Below are positions 21,842 to 35,900 of a stretch of DNA of 64,000 bases, in pieces. The notes beneath the pieces were generated by a model, which did no database searches, was not told the origin of the DNA, and saw only the letters and a list, made by a program, of their open reading frames with translations. Each line of letters starts with the position of its first letter. Within the stretch, counting starts at the first letter, position 1. The position numbers were made by a program, and so were the translations under genes. Where the stretch lies: positions 285,828 to 349,827 of the forward strand of contig MEHQ01003846.1 of assembly GCA_008828725.1 (NCBI GenBank), read 5' to 3'. The DNA is from Saccharina japonica. Lineage: Eukaryota; Sar; Phaeophyceae; Laminariales; Laminariaceae.

Positions 21842-22108
21842 ATGATTAGGGCACGGTCTCTCGCTGTGCAATGCGCACGAGAGGTTGCTCGCTCCGGGTC
21901 TGTCGGAAAAGCGGGCGGGAAGGCGTGTGCACCATGCCAAATTATGCGGTGCTGTGGTGGAAGCAGTACTCATCTATTAATAGCCTCTGACGGAGGTGTT
22001 TTGCGCGCACAGCGGGCCGAGCGTGGCGCCGGCAATCGCTACCACACTGCTGCACGGAGTCTGCATTGGAACGAAGCTGCGGACAGCGATACAGGCGGCC
22101 TGAGATAT
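21842..22108 (+). CDS. PPR exon 1: presequence
   Basis: The first ATG after the shared promoter opens 89 codons beginning MIRARSLAVQCAREVARSGS, an amphipathic basic start suited to mitochondrial import. There is no hydrophobic signal peptide of the kind stramenopile plastid proteins need. The donor TAT/GTGAGG leaves phase 0, as required by exon 2. The link to exon 2 is inferred. Confidence 0.5.
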
Positions 22109-25100
22109 GTGAGGCGCCTTTTTTAAGACGACAGCAACAGCAGTAGACCTACCCACGATAACTACGTATGATTGTATGGGTGTAGCAGTACCTTACTACG
22201 AATTAGTGTTGAAATACTGCTGTACAGCGATTTCTGCTATGATACTGCTCTGCGCATATTCGGATGATCTTGCTGTTTGCCTTTTCCTGTTGCCGTACGT
22301 ACGTGAATTGGGAGAATTACGTACTCGTTCGTTTATACGACTCGTCCACCTTCGTGCATGCATGATGCACTATTTCTGCTGCTGCTGGTCCTGCTGCACG
22401 TCTGTACGATATTTTTGCTTAAGTATGAAGCAATACAAACCGCTGGTACTCGAACGGAGAACATACTCGCAGCATACCAGCTCATAATATGATATGTACC
22501 AGGTATCAGGTACCAGTGTCACGCTCTTTAGGTACGTACGAATTCATAGCAAAATCTTGGCACAGCTTGCCAGAACAACGTCAGGAACACGATGCTCAAA
22601 CAAACACATTATTTCCAGGATGCAATCAACCTTGAAGGCCGCCTTCATCCTGCTCAGTCACATAGTTTTGGACTACGAGCGTGTAACTGCTACCTGGTAA
22701 AGAATACCTGTGCGATAGCACTTGAGAAATTGGGAGTTAAGAAATTTTGGCTCGATTTATCGAAGAATAAGAACAATTCCCTTTGATACTGAAATCAATG
22801 TTCATCCTCAGGTACAGCATTGGACTACGAGTACAGGACACCTATATACGAGTACGACGTATAAATGTTTAATAAGAAAACGAGCAACAAGAAGAGCAGG
22901 CCGAAAATTCCAGGAAAATTCCGTCTGAAAAAATTGAGTCGTTACACCGAAGTTAGTGTAGAACGCACCCTTTCTCAAATAAGAAATCCAGCCTGCACCA
23001 GCTTTCCTGTTTCTTATTAGGTACTGTACTACTACTGTATAATAATTTTGTAAGAAATTGAGCCTGCGGGCCCAAAATCCGGGGAAAAGTGCCGAAACTT
23101 TAGTGGCGAGGACAGCCCGGACTGCTGCGGTACCGGTCGGCAATGTAGGGGAGGTGACCGAAGTAAAGCGTAGGGAGATAACAAATTATCGAAAATCGAA
23201 AATTGTAATTGCAATTCCGAGTAAACTCGGAGCATGAACAAATATTTGGGGGGATAACTATTTATTTTCCGATTTTGGGTAGACGAAACGTTAATGTTAC
23301 TGCTCTGGTATGGTATGTACGATACAGCATTATGGGCCCGCCAACAACAAACCCCTACTACTTACGTACAGTAGGAGCAAGCCTCCTTGAACATAGGCTA
23401 TCATATACCAGTAGGATTTACGTAGTGTGTGCTCGTCGCTGAGCACGATTTCTTGATCCAATTTTTTTAGCTTCTCCCGAAGTGGGCCTCAAGTTCTCAG
23501 TCGTATATACCCTTTTTTTTTACTTTGGGCCTAACTGTATGCGCGCATTATATTATTATCATTCCATTCATTGCAAAAATTGTCCCACATTAATTCCAAG
23601 TGTGTGCCCCCAAAAATGTAGGTGCAGCAGTTGTTGCAGGGGTCACTCTGGACGGAAATGTAAGGACCGCTGACGCATAAATATTAAGTCCAAACGATCC
23701 TTACATTTCCGTCCAAAGTGTTAGTTACGAAAGGGGTCTACTCTGCAGCAGTATCATAGGTACCGTTTTTACGGGGGGGCATAGTAAACACTAGTAACTA
23801 GGGACCTACGGTATACACAAAACCCTATATATTTCCCCATTTTTACATTTTTACCACCAACAGTTGGTCCTATTTACTATGGTCCCTCGGTGTACGTAGT
23901 CCTATCAAATGTAAGTACAGTCTAGCCATACCATGCACTAGCCAAGTGCCTGGTACGGCAGTAGCCTCGATAATCTCCGGCAGCAGTACTATTAATAGTA
24001 GGTCTGTGACATCAGCAGCATGATACTATTAATAATAATAATGAATACAGAAATACTGCCTGTAGTTCACAGTATGCGAGTACGTCTACTGCTGTACCTA
24101 CTGCCTGTGTTTCACAGTATGCGAGTACCTCTGCCACTGTACCTCTATTGATGGGGCAGATGGCGTGTTGCGCGGCACGACGAGATAATGTAACATACCA
24201 TGTAACATATCTGGTACTCTGTAGTAGTGGTCCCTCTACAGTGCCGGTTGAGTAGTGCCGGCTGCCCGCTATAGTGCCTGTGAAATCCCTTTGTCACAGA
24301 TCGAATTAACCAGTGTGGTATACAGTGTGCGGAGTAGTGTCGGTTGCCGCTATAGCACCGGTATTGTTGGCGGGCGCGTACCGGCACTACGAGTATAGAA
24401 GGACCATTACTCTGTATGTACATCATCATACGGCTACAGCAGCTAGGGCTGGGTGCAGGGATACCTGAATACATATAATACGACGTGCAGTTGTACATAA
24501 TAGGACATTTACACTGGCCGAGAACACCAGTATATCGAAACTTGTGCTTGGTTTAAACTTACGTACGCCCCGGAAAACGCCATCCAACAAAACGGAAAAC
24601 CTCACAAACGAAGAAACGAGAGAGGGGAGAGAGAGGGAGAGACGCGGGGTTTACACACGATGGACTACAGGTAGTGAGTTTTGTCTCCCGCCACCAACCC
24701 AGTCCCATATTCATCCCGGATGGCAGTGGGAAGTGAAGCGAAAATGCCAAACAAAACCTCTCCGGAAGGGGCCCCTCGCCAGCCAAGGGAGGGCGATGGC
24801 TCGCGGCTCCGCCTTCAGATGGCGGCTTCGCCGCAACAGTATACTCGGGATCCTACCTATGCAGTACACTGGCTACTGATTTCTACAGTACACATTGACG
24901 GACACTGGGTGTACTGGTGTCGTTTGGTAGAAAAAACGGTTTCATGTGAAGATAGTACACGCTAGGTGTGTTGTACTGGCTGCGCCAGCCAGTGCCCAGC
25001 CCTATCAAAAGCAGTCTCGTATGTATAATACGCAAGGACCTGTTGCTGTATTAACAATGAATCGGTATTTCTCCCTCCAGCGACTACTGTATACGTTCAC

Positions 25101-28100
25101 AGTAGCGCCTTTAAAGTCCATGTTCCAGCATCCAGCACACCCGTTGCCGTACTCAATCTTCCCATATGTAGTACAGATAGCGCTGTTCGCTGTTTGTAGT
25201 TCCCACGTCAGACAAATCACGATCTAGATCATCTACAGATATATCACGATCTAGATCATCTACAGATAGATCACGATCTAGATCATCTACAGATAGATCA
25301 CGATCTAGATCATCTACAGATAGATCACGATCTAGATCATCTAGATCATAGCCTGCCGTTCTGAGATGCTGTGCAGGATCTGTATATTTTTCAGATCCAA
25401 TCCAGGAATCATGTGCCTGATCATGCAGATTCCATGACTCCCACCCGGCAACATGAGCTAGATCGTACAGATCATACAGATCATGCAGATCAGGAACCTA
25501 TCTGCCCTGAAAGATCTAGATCATGAAGTGGGAGATTGATGATCTTCCCGGGGTGTGTAACAGTTCATATCAATGGAGTGTGTTTTCCGACCAGCAGGCG
25601 TAAATCTGCCCGCTCAGGCGAACTTCTCAGACGTGCCCGCACAAAATTATACTGTTTCTAGTGAGGTAGGGTTTTGCCACGAAGCTGTAAGGCATTCATT
25701 CCCGACGGTGAGCTTATTTCTGGCTTCGGCTAACGGCGACCACCACCCTGGCCCGGAACTCTAACCCTAACCCTAACCCTAACGAGAGGCATGCCTGCTT
25801 GGTGTGCCACCTGGTCGTTGTGCTTGGAAAGGCTCTATTTTCAGTGCGGGCGCATCTAAGGAAGTTCGCTTGAGCGGGCAGATCTACGCAAACTCTTTTC
25901 CGACACGTATAATACTTGGTAGCAGCTATTTACCCCTTTGAGGCTTCCAAGGGAAAAATTGCCGAAAAATAACGCCGATTATTACAGCGTCGGCAACACA
26001 AAGCACCCGCGCATGATGATGGTACAGATAGTGTCCCTCTATAGTGCCGGTTGAGCAGTGCCGGCTGCCCCCGCTATAGTGCCTGTGAATTCGCTTTGTC
26101 GCAGATGGGACTAACCAGTGTGGCAGTCTGCCGAGCAGTGCCGGTTGCCGCTACAGCGCCGGTGTAGTTGGCTGGCGCATACCGGCACTATAGAGGGACC
26201 ATTGCTGTCCTTGTAATGCCGCACGCTCTTTCCTAGACCCTTGATAACGCCGCATTTGTCGCCTTTTAAGCCCGAAACGGTCAATGGCAGCATCGTGCTG
26301 AGGCTATTCCTTCTGTTCATATACAGTATGGGAATAAGGGTTTCATGTGAAGACAACATGCGCGCATGAACCATGAACGATCGCGTGGACCTATTGTGGG
26401 CTATTATGACCATTGGTTATGCTATATATGACCATTGTTTATGGTCATTACTATATATGACCATTGTTTATGGTCATTGCTGTAGATGGCCATTGTTTAC
26501 GGTCATGTTTAGCCCATATGTTCATAGGTGTGGACAGACGGGCTGTGGGGGTTTTCAGTGAAATCGCCTGGGGGCGCGAAGTGACATGTACAGGCACTGC
26601 GGCTATTGATACTACGTATGAATAGTCATATTGAATAGTGCAGTGCGCAATGCGAGTAGACAATTGGTACTGCTTAAATAGGTCCACGAGTAAGAAAGAG
26701 CCTACTAAGAACGACCGGATCACTCTTTGGGGGACGCTGATTATGTTTTTACTTCAAACCATGATCAGCAGCGAGCGCGGCACTAAGTCCTACCAGTGTG
26801 TATTATACAATAATTGCCTACGCACCTCAAGGTTGTTGAGGGTATATATGTATATAATATTTCAAGACTTTCTCAAATTCAGGTGTTTCTTGTTAGTGGG
26901 CCCATAGTTGTATTCATGCTGCTTCCACATCGGGGTTAATTACCGTGATATACTCGTACAAACACAAAATCCATCAATATACCACATACCAACACTGCCG
27001 GCTTCTGCCTAAATACATCAATCTGCGTGTCAACACGAGTGCCATAAGCTCACTGTTCGTATTTATCCATTTTGTACAGCTGTCAGTTGGATGATTAAAG
27101 GTCGCCAGCTAGTGTACGTCTTGGGTTGGCTAGGTATTAGTTAGTTGCAGCGGTGCGTAACTCTCCAACTAGTTGGGTTTCCTTGTTTGTGGAAGGGTTC
27201 ATTTCTGCGGGGTGCGCATTTCCTCGTGACATCACTCTCTCAGAGAAGGAGAGAGATCTGAGAGGTCTACCGCAACTCATGGCGCATCAAAACCCACCGT
27301 CTCGAAAGGGATGCGTGGCCAATGGTCAAATGACTAAGGAAAGCACCAAATGAGTACGCCCCCCCCCCCCCTCCGACAGCGCCGTTGGCGTTTATTTTCC
27401 CCTGTGTTTTGTATGTAAAATAGAGCCAGATAGTGCCAGCCGACTAGCCAACTAAAGTCGGATAGTTGGATGGCGTCGCCAGGCAACTAAAAACTAGTCG
27501 GGAAGTCCAGCTAAATCACAGCCCTACTACAGGTATTGGGGGACCCAGAGATAGCGACTAAAAACATGATTAGTTTGGTGTTACTCGTACTCATATGAGG
27601 TTTTAAATCGTCCCAACCGTTGTGAGCGCTCGCGGCAGTACGAGTAGGGTCATGCCACAGCATCACGCCCGTCTCGTACGACTCCGTGCCTTGTTCGTGC
27701 AACACAACACGCAGCAGTATCATATGGGCCCGCCGACAAGAAATATCTACGTATTCTGAGCAGGCCTTAGAACCTTATTGTGACACCACCCCTTGTTTTA
27801 ACCTTGATAATCTCCTATTATATAGGATTTATTGTTGCGCTCGCCGCTGAGTACGATTTATTGACCCAAATTTCTTAACGAACCCCGAAAAACTGAGCCT
27901 TATGTTCTTATTAGCCTTAGAAGGTTATTTCTTATTTGTGGGCCTGTACTTCATGTAGTTCAGACACTGAATATATCGTCCCCCAACCCAGCAGTGGCCG
28001 ATGCTGGCTGCTGTCGTCATATTTTGTATCGTTACTTGTTCCCTCGGGAGTCCGACGAGTACGCATGTAGGTTTGGAGTCTGAGCAAACACGAAAGAAGC

Positions 28101-29923
28101 TGTCCACGATCTCGTGAAGGCTGTTGTCAATTATTTATACAGAGTAGCAGTAGCCCCTTTTCACCCTTTCAGAACTGCAAAACTTGTCCCACACTAATTC
28201 CAAGTATTTACCCCAAAACCGTGGGACCGATTCTTAAGGTGTTAAGGGACCCCGCGACAAGGGAAAACGGTATACCACTCTGTCCCGAAATGTATTCACT
28301 GTTTGGAGTGAAAATGAGTATAAAAATGGTTATTATATTCAGGGACAGAGTGGTATAAAGGACGTCCATTTTTTTCCCCGCCATTTTTTCCCACTATTAA
28401 TAGTGACTGTAAGGAGCCGGTACAAACTCTGATAAGGGACTAGGGTACCGTATATAAGGGACCTCCAATCCCGAACGCCGAACGCACTATTATACTATTA
28501 ATAAGGTCCCTTAAAAGGAGCCTCTGCCTGCTGTAGTGTCAGTTGCCAATATATGAGCAGCAGATGCCGACGTGAATCAGTGAGACTAACTGGCTGTAAG
28601 GTCAATATGTTGTATACTGCTGTAAGTTTCCGCACCACGAATATCCAGATCATGATCTATTGATAGTATGGGGGACCTTAGTAAAAAGGACCAAATTTTG
28701 TTAGTAAAAATAGGGAAATGTATAGGTTTTTGGGTGTACCGTAGGTTCTATTAACTATGGCCTCCCGTAATAGATGATGCACGGTAGTTCCTCGCCTGCC
28801 GTTATGAGATGCTGTGCAGAATCTGTGTATATCGTACCGATCCAACGTAGGAAACATGTCCTAGAGCATGCATGCAGATTATACTTATACGGCTCTCGCC
28901 CGGCGTCATGAGCTAGATTGTACAGACCATAAAGATCAGGAATGTATCTGCCCTGAAAGATCTACAGTAGTACATCACGGAGTAGGAATCAATGATCTGT
29001 CCGAGTTGCGTCAAGATTCTGATGAGGCGTACGTACGTACTCGTAATCTAAAGCTTTACGAATATATAAAACAGCAGTTTTTACGTTCAAGATACGGCTG
29101 TAATTCGGTCTCTCTTTTCCGCCGTGTCTCATGTGTGGGCTCTATGAATCCTATGATAGGATATTCTTTGGCTAATGATATGTCAGTAGGCTACCAATCC
29201 ATTTATTGGCTCCTTTGGGCGCGTTCTTGAAACTCCAAACTCGTAAAAACGTAAAAGAAAAGAAAAACTGAATCTCCACGAGCGTATACCGGGTATATAC
29301 TCGCAGTACATACATACTTATATGTGGCGCTTCTTCTGGATGCATGCAGCAACACGCGGGGGACCCTAAACACTTCTGTTCGTCATTTCTACTGATCGTG
29401 CAAGCTATTTTACGTGCAGTACGTAGCGCTCCGCACGTAGTCGTTCCGTGTAATCAATAATCAATACTCGGGACCAAGTAGAGCCTCAGCAGCTCCACCA
29501 AATGATGCAGTAGACAGCAGTAGTGGACAGGAGTATGTACGAGTAGCTCAAGTACGTATGTACAGGATGTCATGATGCCATTGCATGTTGTACGTGGCGC
29601 CTGGTGCACGGGCGCAATGCAGTAGAACGCACTGGTTCATAATACCTGTCACGAGGTACAGCAGTACATCAATACCATCGTATGAGATGTATGTACCAGG
29701 TTTAAAAAGCTTTACGTACGTACCGGTATGTAGTCAATACCTTCACCAGGTACTCTCACTACGAGTGAGACTATGGCAATATGGCAATAAACTACGAGGT
29801 ATTGTTAGAACAACACCCACAACGACATACGACACACAACAACAGCTACAATAACAACGAGCAATATCAACAACAGCAACAAACAACAACAGCAACAACA
29901 ACAACAGCAACAACGGCAACGGC

Positions 29924-29999
<76 letters not shown>

Positions 30000-32900
30000 G
30001 CAACAAGCCTTGTACCTGGTAAGTTTCACCAGTCATTTTTTAACCTAGCGGCTTTTTTTTTGTGCTCGTTCAAGATGCCGACAACGGCACCTCTGACTCC
30101 GCCGACACCACGACTCGACATGCCAACTGCCAACCATGGTATCACATGATACCGTTACACGCGGTATTCATGATAATAGTACCCGTACACCCATACACAG
30201 CTGTACGTGTGTGTGCGTTCATCACATTGACCGTTCTTTCTACCCGTCGACATCCAGCACACCCAACCAAGTCTCCGTGCCGATTCTTCATCCGATTGCT
30301 ATAGGGATGCTTAGTGTAAGCACAAGCTCTGTGGTCACACAGTACGAGACAGAGAGCTGTACTATCACGGGGAGACCATACTAAACACTAGTAAATAGGA
30401 CCTACGGTACAAGATAAAAAAGTTACTTTTACTTATTTTTACTATAATAACAATATTGGGTCCTATTTACTAGTATTTCCTATGGTCCCCCGTAATACAC
30501 CGCAAATGCACTGTTTAATAACCCCTTTGTGGAGCTTGAGAAAGGAGAATTAATGATAAAAGCGACGGTTACAGCAGTAGTAACGGCCACTGCGTGATTG
30601 GTGGATGACATGATACAATGGTTGCTGTCCGAGCTACAATGGTTGCAATGCAAGGAGTCGCACGACACGCGCTCAACATGATCATCCTATATGCCCGTAC
30701 TGCCGCGCACTCACGCTGCTCCTAGACGGCTGAGGACACCAACACGTGCTATCATTGCTTTGGTCGATATCTCGGGAACTGCACGGCGAAGAACTACACC
30801 AGGTCTATTTTACACTACTTCCAAGCAAATAGTCCCCGAAACGAGACTGCAGTTCTAAAAGGGTTTTTACTATATTCGTGAAGAGATTAGACAATGCAAA
30901 TGCCATGCCAACGTACTCCATACGACAAGCGAACCGCACAACACATACGCCAGCAAAATCAGATATGCATACAGGTACACAAACACGCGACTGCAACCAG
31001 AACTAACCCTGCGTATGGGTATGCATGTAATTAGCCGCTGGCAAGGCCCCACCAAGCCACCAAGCGCCCTGATCCCATACCAACCAAATGTGTCGGTTAA
31101 CGGCACTCTTGCTATTTGGCGGACAGCCGTCAAAGCCGTCAAGGAACCTTCCCTCCCCACACTAAAAACAGTATACTACTGTAAGTATAACGAGGTCTTG
31201 ACGGGTCACAAGACTAGACCATTAACCAGAGGCGCACGACAAAAAAACAAAACGACACCATACTCCTACTACATTAAACGGATACACTGTACGACGTACC
31301 CTATTGGAAAACAAAAGAGTGGCGTAGGATTTCTGGACGAATTTACGGGGTTTAAAAAAACAAAATGTATTTTACTTAGTTTTAGTATGCCCCCCTCTGT
31401 CTGGGTCCTGAAAATGGAATGAGAAAGTGTCGGGGGGGGGATTCAAGGTAACCTTTCATCAACCGTCATGTTTGCCCTTGACGGATGTAGCCTCCAAGGA
31501 ACTCCTCACGCCAAAACTAGTACCAGGTACGTTACTGTAAATCTAAACAGGTAGAATTGACGGGTCTAAACTGGATCGTCAACCAACATTTTTCCCCTTC
31601 ACGGATAGCCGCCGTGAAGGAAATCCCGAAATCCTAAATCCCTACACTAAAACTAGCACATAAGTCTAAAGAGGTGGTATTGACGGGTCAAAACTAATAG
31701 ATCGCCAACCAACATTTCCCCCGTCGATGGATAGCCGTTAACCCTTTCAGAACTGCAAAACTTGTCCCACACTAATTCCAAGTAGTTTGTCCCCAAATTC
31801 GTGGGACCAGTTCTTAACCCATTCAAAACTGAAAAACTTATCCCACACTAATTCCAAGTAGTTTGTCCCCGAAAACGTGGGACCGGTTCTTAAGGGGTTA
31901 ACCCCTTTAGCACTGCACTGTCTAGAAATAAATGTGTCAGTCTAATTCCAAGTGTTTTGTGCCCACATCGGGACTGCAGTCCTAAATGGGTTAAGAAACT
32001 CCCCACGCTAAAACTACAGCGGTGCATTAAGTCCTGAAGAGGTATTGGCGGGTCAAAACTAGACCGCCAACCCGACATTTTTGCCCTTGGCGGGTAGCCG
32101 CGAAGGAACTCCCCACACTAAATCTTGTACTTTAATTACAAGGAGGCCTTGAGGGGCTAAAACTATTAATAGTTCGTCAACCAACAATAGAACGTCAACC
32201 AACATAGTCGCCCAACACAGCCAGCTAAAAAGTTCGCCGAATACGTGATTTACTTGTGAATTTCCCACCTGCAGTTGGTAGCTGGTGCCCCTGGCAGGTT
32301 TTTCTCTTGTGTGGGTGTGGTGTGGAGTACCATTAATAGAGTACACGCCGAGGTGGGTCGGTGCCTCGGGTCTACACGGAAAGAAGCGACAGACAGACCT
32401 TGGGTGTTACCTTGAATTTGTGTATAACGTAATGAGGCAGTAGTATCTATAGGGGAAGGGGTCCTGGTATCCACATCACCCCCCTCTTTTTTTTGAGACG
32501 TGCAACTGCGCGTCTTGAATAAATGGGGTGTCGACTTGGGTGGTAACAGGGCGACTTTCAGTTTGTCTTCCTAAATGTGCGAGCGGCAACGCTTAGGTCC
32601 CTACTGCTGCAGAACGATGCAAGAGTCAAGCGGCCGAGCACAACGCAATGCTGCCACGTTCGAGCAGACAGTCGCTCGTAAGAAGCCGGAGACGAGGACG
32701 CCAATGTGGGGCGGTGCCCCTGGCAGGTTTTTCTCTTGTGTGGTTGTGGTATGGAGTACTATTAATAGAGTACACACCGAGGTGGGTCGGTGCCTCAAGT
32801 CTACACGGAACGGAGTAGCAGACAGACCTTGGGTGTGACCTTGTATTGAGGCGGTACTATCTAGGGGAATGGGTCCTGGTATCCCCACAGGTGTCATTTA

Positions 32901-35900
32901 ATATAAAATGTGTACCACTTTGGGCGTGTAGATATAAGGACTGGTTTATCTTCGTAATAATGTATAAACGGTCCTTATACTCCCGCCCAGGGTGGTACTT
33001 GGTATGGTACGACGATATCAGTGTCATATGTCATATTAACAGTAGGAGACAAGATAGCGTAGTGTTATGTGGAGTAGAACCTTATTATTAGGAAGCGGAC
33101 AAAAGGAAAGGGATATCGTTAGGGCTGGGCACTGGCAGCCTCAACCTTTAGAGTTTTTACTGACTTCCGTCAGCAATCATCAGCAATCAGTATACTAGAT
33201 TGTACCAGTATACTGGTCGTCGCTCCTAACCTTGGGACACAGGGTACCGGTCGTAGGCCCTCACAGCAAACAACGCACAAGAAAAGCCAAGACTTCTCTC
33301 CTTCCTCTCTCTTCTCTCCTCTCTCCTTCCGAACCGCCTTTGGATGGGTTTCCAAAATATAGTTAGTGTGGCGTGTTTCTTGGACACATATTAATAGTAC
33401 GTACGTAACACCAGGTAGTATACTGGAAGCATCTACTGGCACGCGCAATCAGTAGATAGTAACTGCCATTAGATTCCTATACACTGCCAGTATGCACTGT
33501 GCCAATGCCCATCCCTAGAAATCGTCTTGCTGAGGGATGCCTGGAACTGTTTTGTTGAACTGGACGAAATGAAAGGAGGAAAGGGGAGCGTATTGTTTGA
33601 CGGTTCGTACTATTTTGTCGAAAGTGGATGACAGGAAAGGGAAAATGTATTGTAGAGGATTCTGTTTCGTCGGATTGAAAGAAATTCGTCGGATTGGACG
33701 AAATACAAGGGCGTCGGACGCATGGTACGGTAGAGGTATACCATGATGTTTTTTTTGGGGGTAGTCGCTTGAAAAACTCTATACTATTATTATAGTAAGT
33801 CACCCAAAATCATGATTTTGGAGGAAATAAAAAGTGCTTTATACGTAAGTACGCGCGATCAAACTATCACACTCAGCTAGCAAAGACGAGTTTCGACGAA
33901 ATCCTCGATCTCACAGCTGTTTTTTTTTTTTTTTTTTTTTTAATATACGTACCAGATGGAAAATCCCATGGCCTACGTAAGTATACGTACATGGCTTGTT
34001 TTTGCAACATGCACTAATTAAATTCCGACGAATATGGGCTAACCCCTTAAGAACTGGTCCCACGAATTTGGGGACAAACTACTTGGAATTAGTATGGGAT
34101 ATTTTTTCAGTTCTGAATGGGTTAAGGGCCCGTTTTAACGAAGAAGGGAAAAAAATCAATTTGGAAAGAAAAATATTCAAATCCGCTTTTCATTGGTCAA
34201 CACACGCACCAGCACCAAAGATTAGGATATTGGGGCACAGTATTTGGTGCTGGTGCGTGTGTTGACCAATGAAAAGGGAAGTTGAATTTTATTTTTCCCA
34301 TATTGAAATTATTTGATACTCGTTAATATGGGCCCTAAGGAGCCCCCCGACATAAAAAAAAAACGCTCCCACCGAAAAGTGCCTCGTACCTCTATCGCAG
34401 CACGTGCCGTTGTCAAAAGGGTTATTACCCTTTTCGGACCTGAAAGCATGCCGTAGGGGCTCCCCCTAAATGCAAGACGGCCTGGCAATAAGCTTCCTGC
34501 AGGACCGTTGGTGGTCTATTGCATTCTTGCACGTCGGCGCAGACTACCACTACCCCAGACTTATAACCCTAAAACCTAGCCCGAACTCTACCTCCAGCCC
34601 TTTTTTTTTGTTTCCATCCCATTTATTATCTTCGCACTTCTGTCTCTCCCTCCTTCCTAGTCGTAACTCAGATCCGGGGTCGCAAAGCAGGCTCTTCTCC
34701 CTCCTCCCCACTACGGTTCGTGCCTTGATTTTTATCGCGCAGAGGGTTCAGTATTGTATTTCCAACGCTCGTCGGTTTTTTGGGGGGTCGAGATGGGCAG
34801 GGGCGGTCGCACGACTCCGTAGCGTATATTGATGGGTTTCTTCCTGAAACAAATTCGGGTGGTCGTCGAATCAGACCAACGACCTGCAGGAAGTTTTTTT
34901 GCCGTGCCATCCTGGTTATAGCGCTATTTACGGAGGGCCATAGTAAATAGGACCTGAATATTGTTAGTAAAAATAGGCAAACATATAGGTTTTTGTGTCT
35001 ACCGTAGGTCCTATTTACTATGGTCCCCCGTATTAGTCATCGTCGGGTGTTTTTTTTTTTCATCTCATTGTTCTGGTTTTCTCACGCCCGTGCAGTCGTT
35101 AACGTAACGGCTTTCCCCCTCGTAATGCAAATTTCTGTGAACTTTCGCTGCAGCGAACGGACGGACGCCACTGGTACAGAACGCCACCACCACCACTAGC
35201 ATTCTTATACTGTTTGTATGATACTGTATTTTTCTACACTGGTTTTGCGCACACTACAGTACTTAACTGCTGCTACTACTATTTCTACTACTGCTGCTAC
35301 TGGTGCTATTGCTGCTACTGCTACTGCTGCTGCTTCTACTGCAGCTACTGCTACTGACACTACCGCTAATACTACAGATTCTACTCCCCCTACTGCTACA
35401 CCAACAACACCACACCGACAACACCACACCAGCTTTGTAGGTATCATATGTAGGATCATGAGGGCCTGAAGAAAACTGCGGTAAACGAGAGTGGCAGGCG
35501 CAATCTGGGATGGTGTTGGTGTTGGGTGCATTTACGTTGGTGTTAGTGTTAGGTGCATTGATGTTGGTGTTGGTGTTGGTGTTGGGTGCATTCATGTTGG
35601 TGTTGGTGTTGGGTGCAATGATGTTGGTGTTGGTGTTGGGTGCATTGATGTTGGTGTTGGTGTTGGGTGCAATGATCTTGGTGTAGGTGTTGATGCCGTT
35701 GGCAGTGGTGGTGGTGGTGGTGGTGTGGAGTTGGTGTTGGTATTTACACGGGTGGTTTGCTTTTGGTGATGGTGGTGGTGGTAGTAGTAGGCGTAGTGTT
35801 GGTGCCGGTGGCATTGTTGGTATTACGGAGGACCATAGTAAATAGGACCAAATATTGTTAGTAAGAATAGGTAAACATATAGGTTTTTGTATTTACCGTA

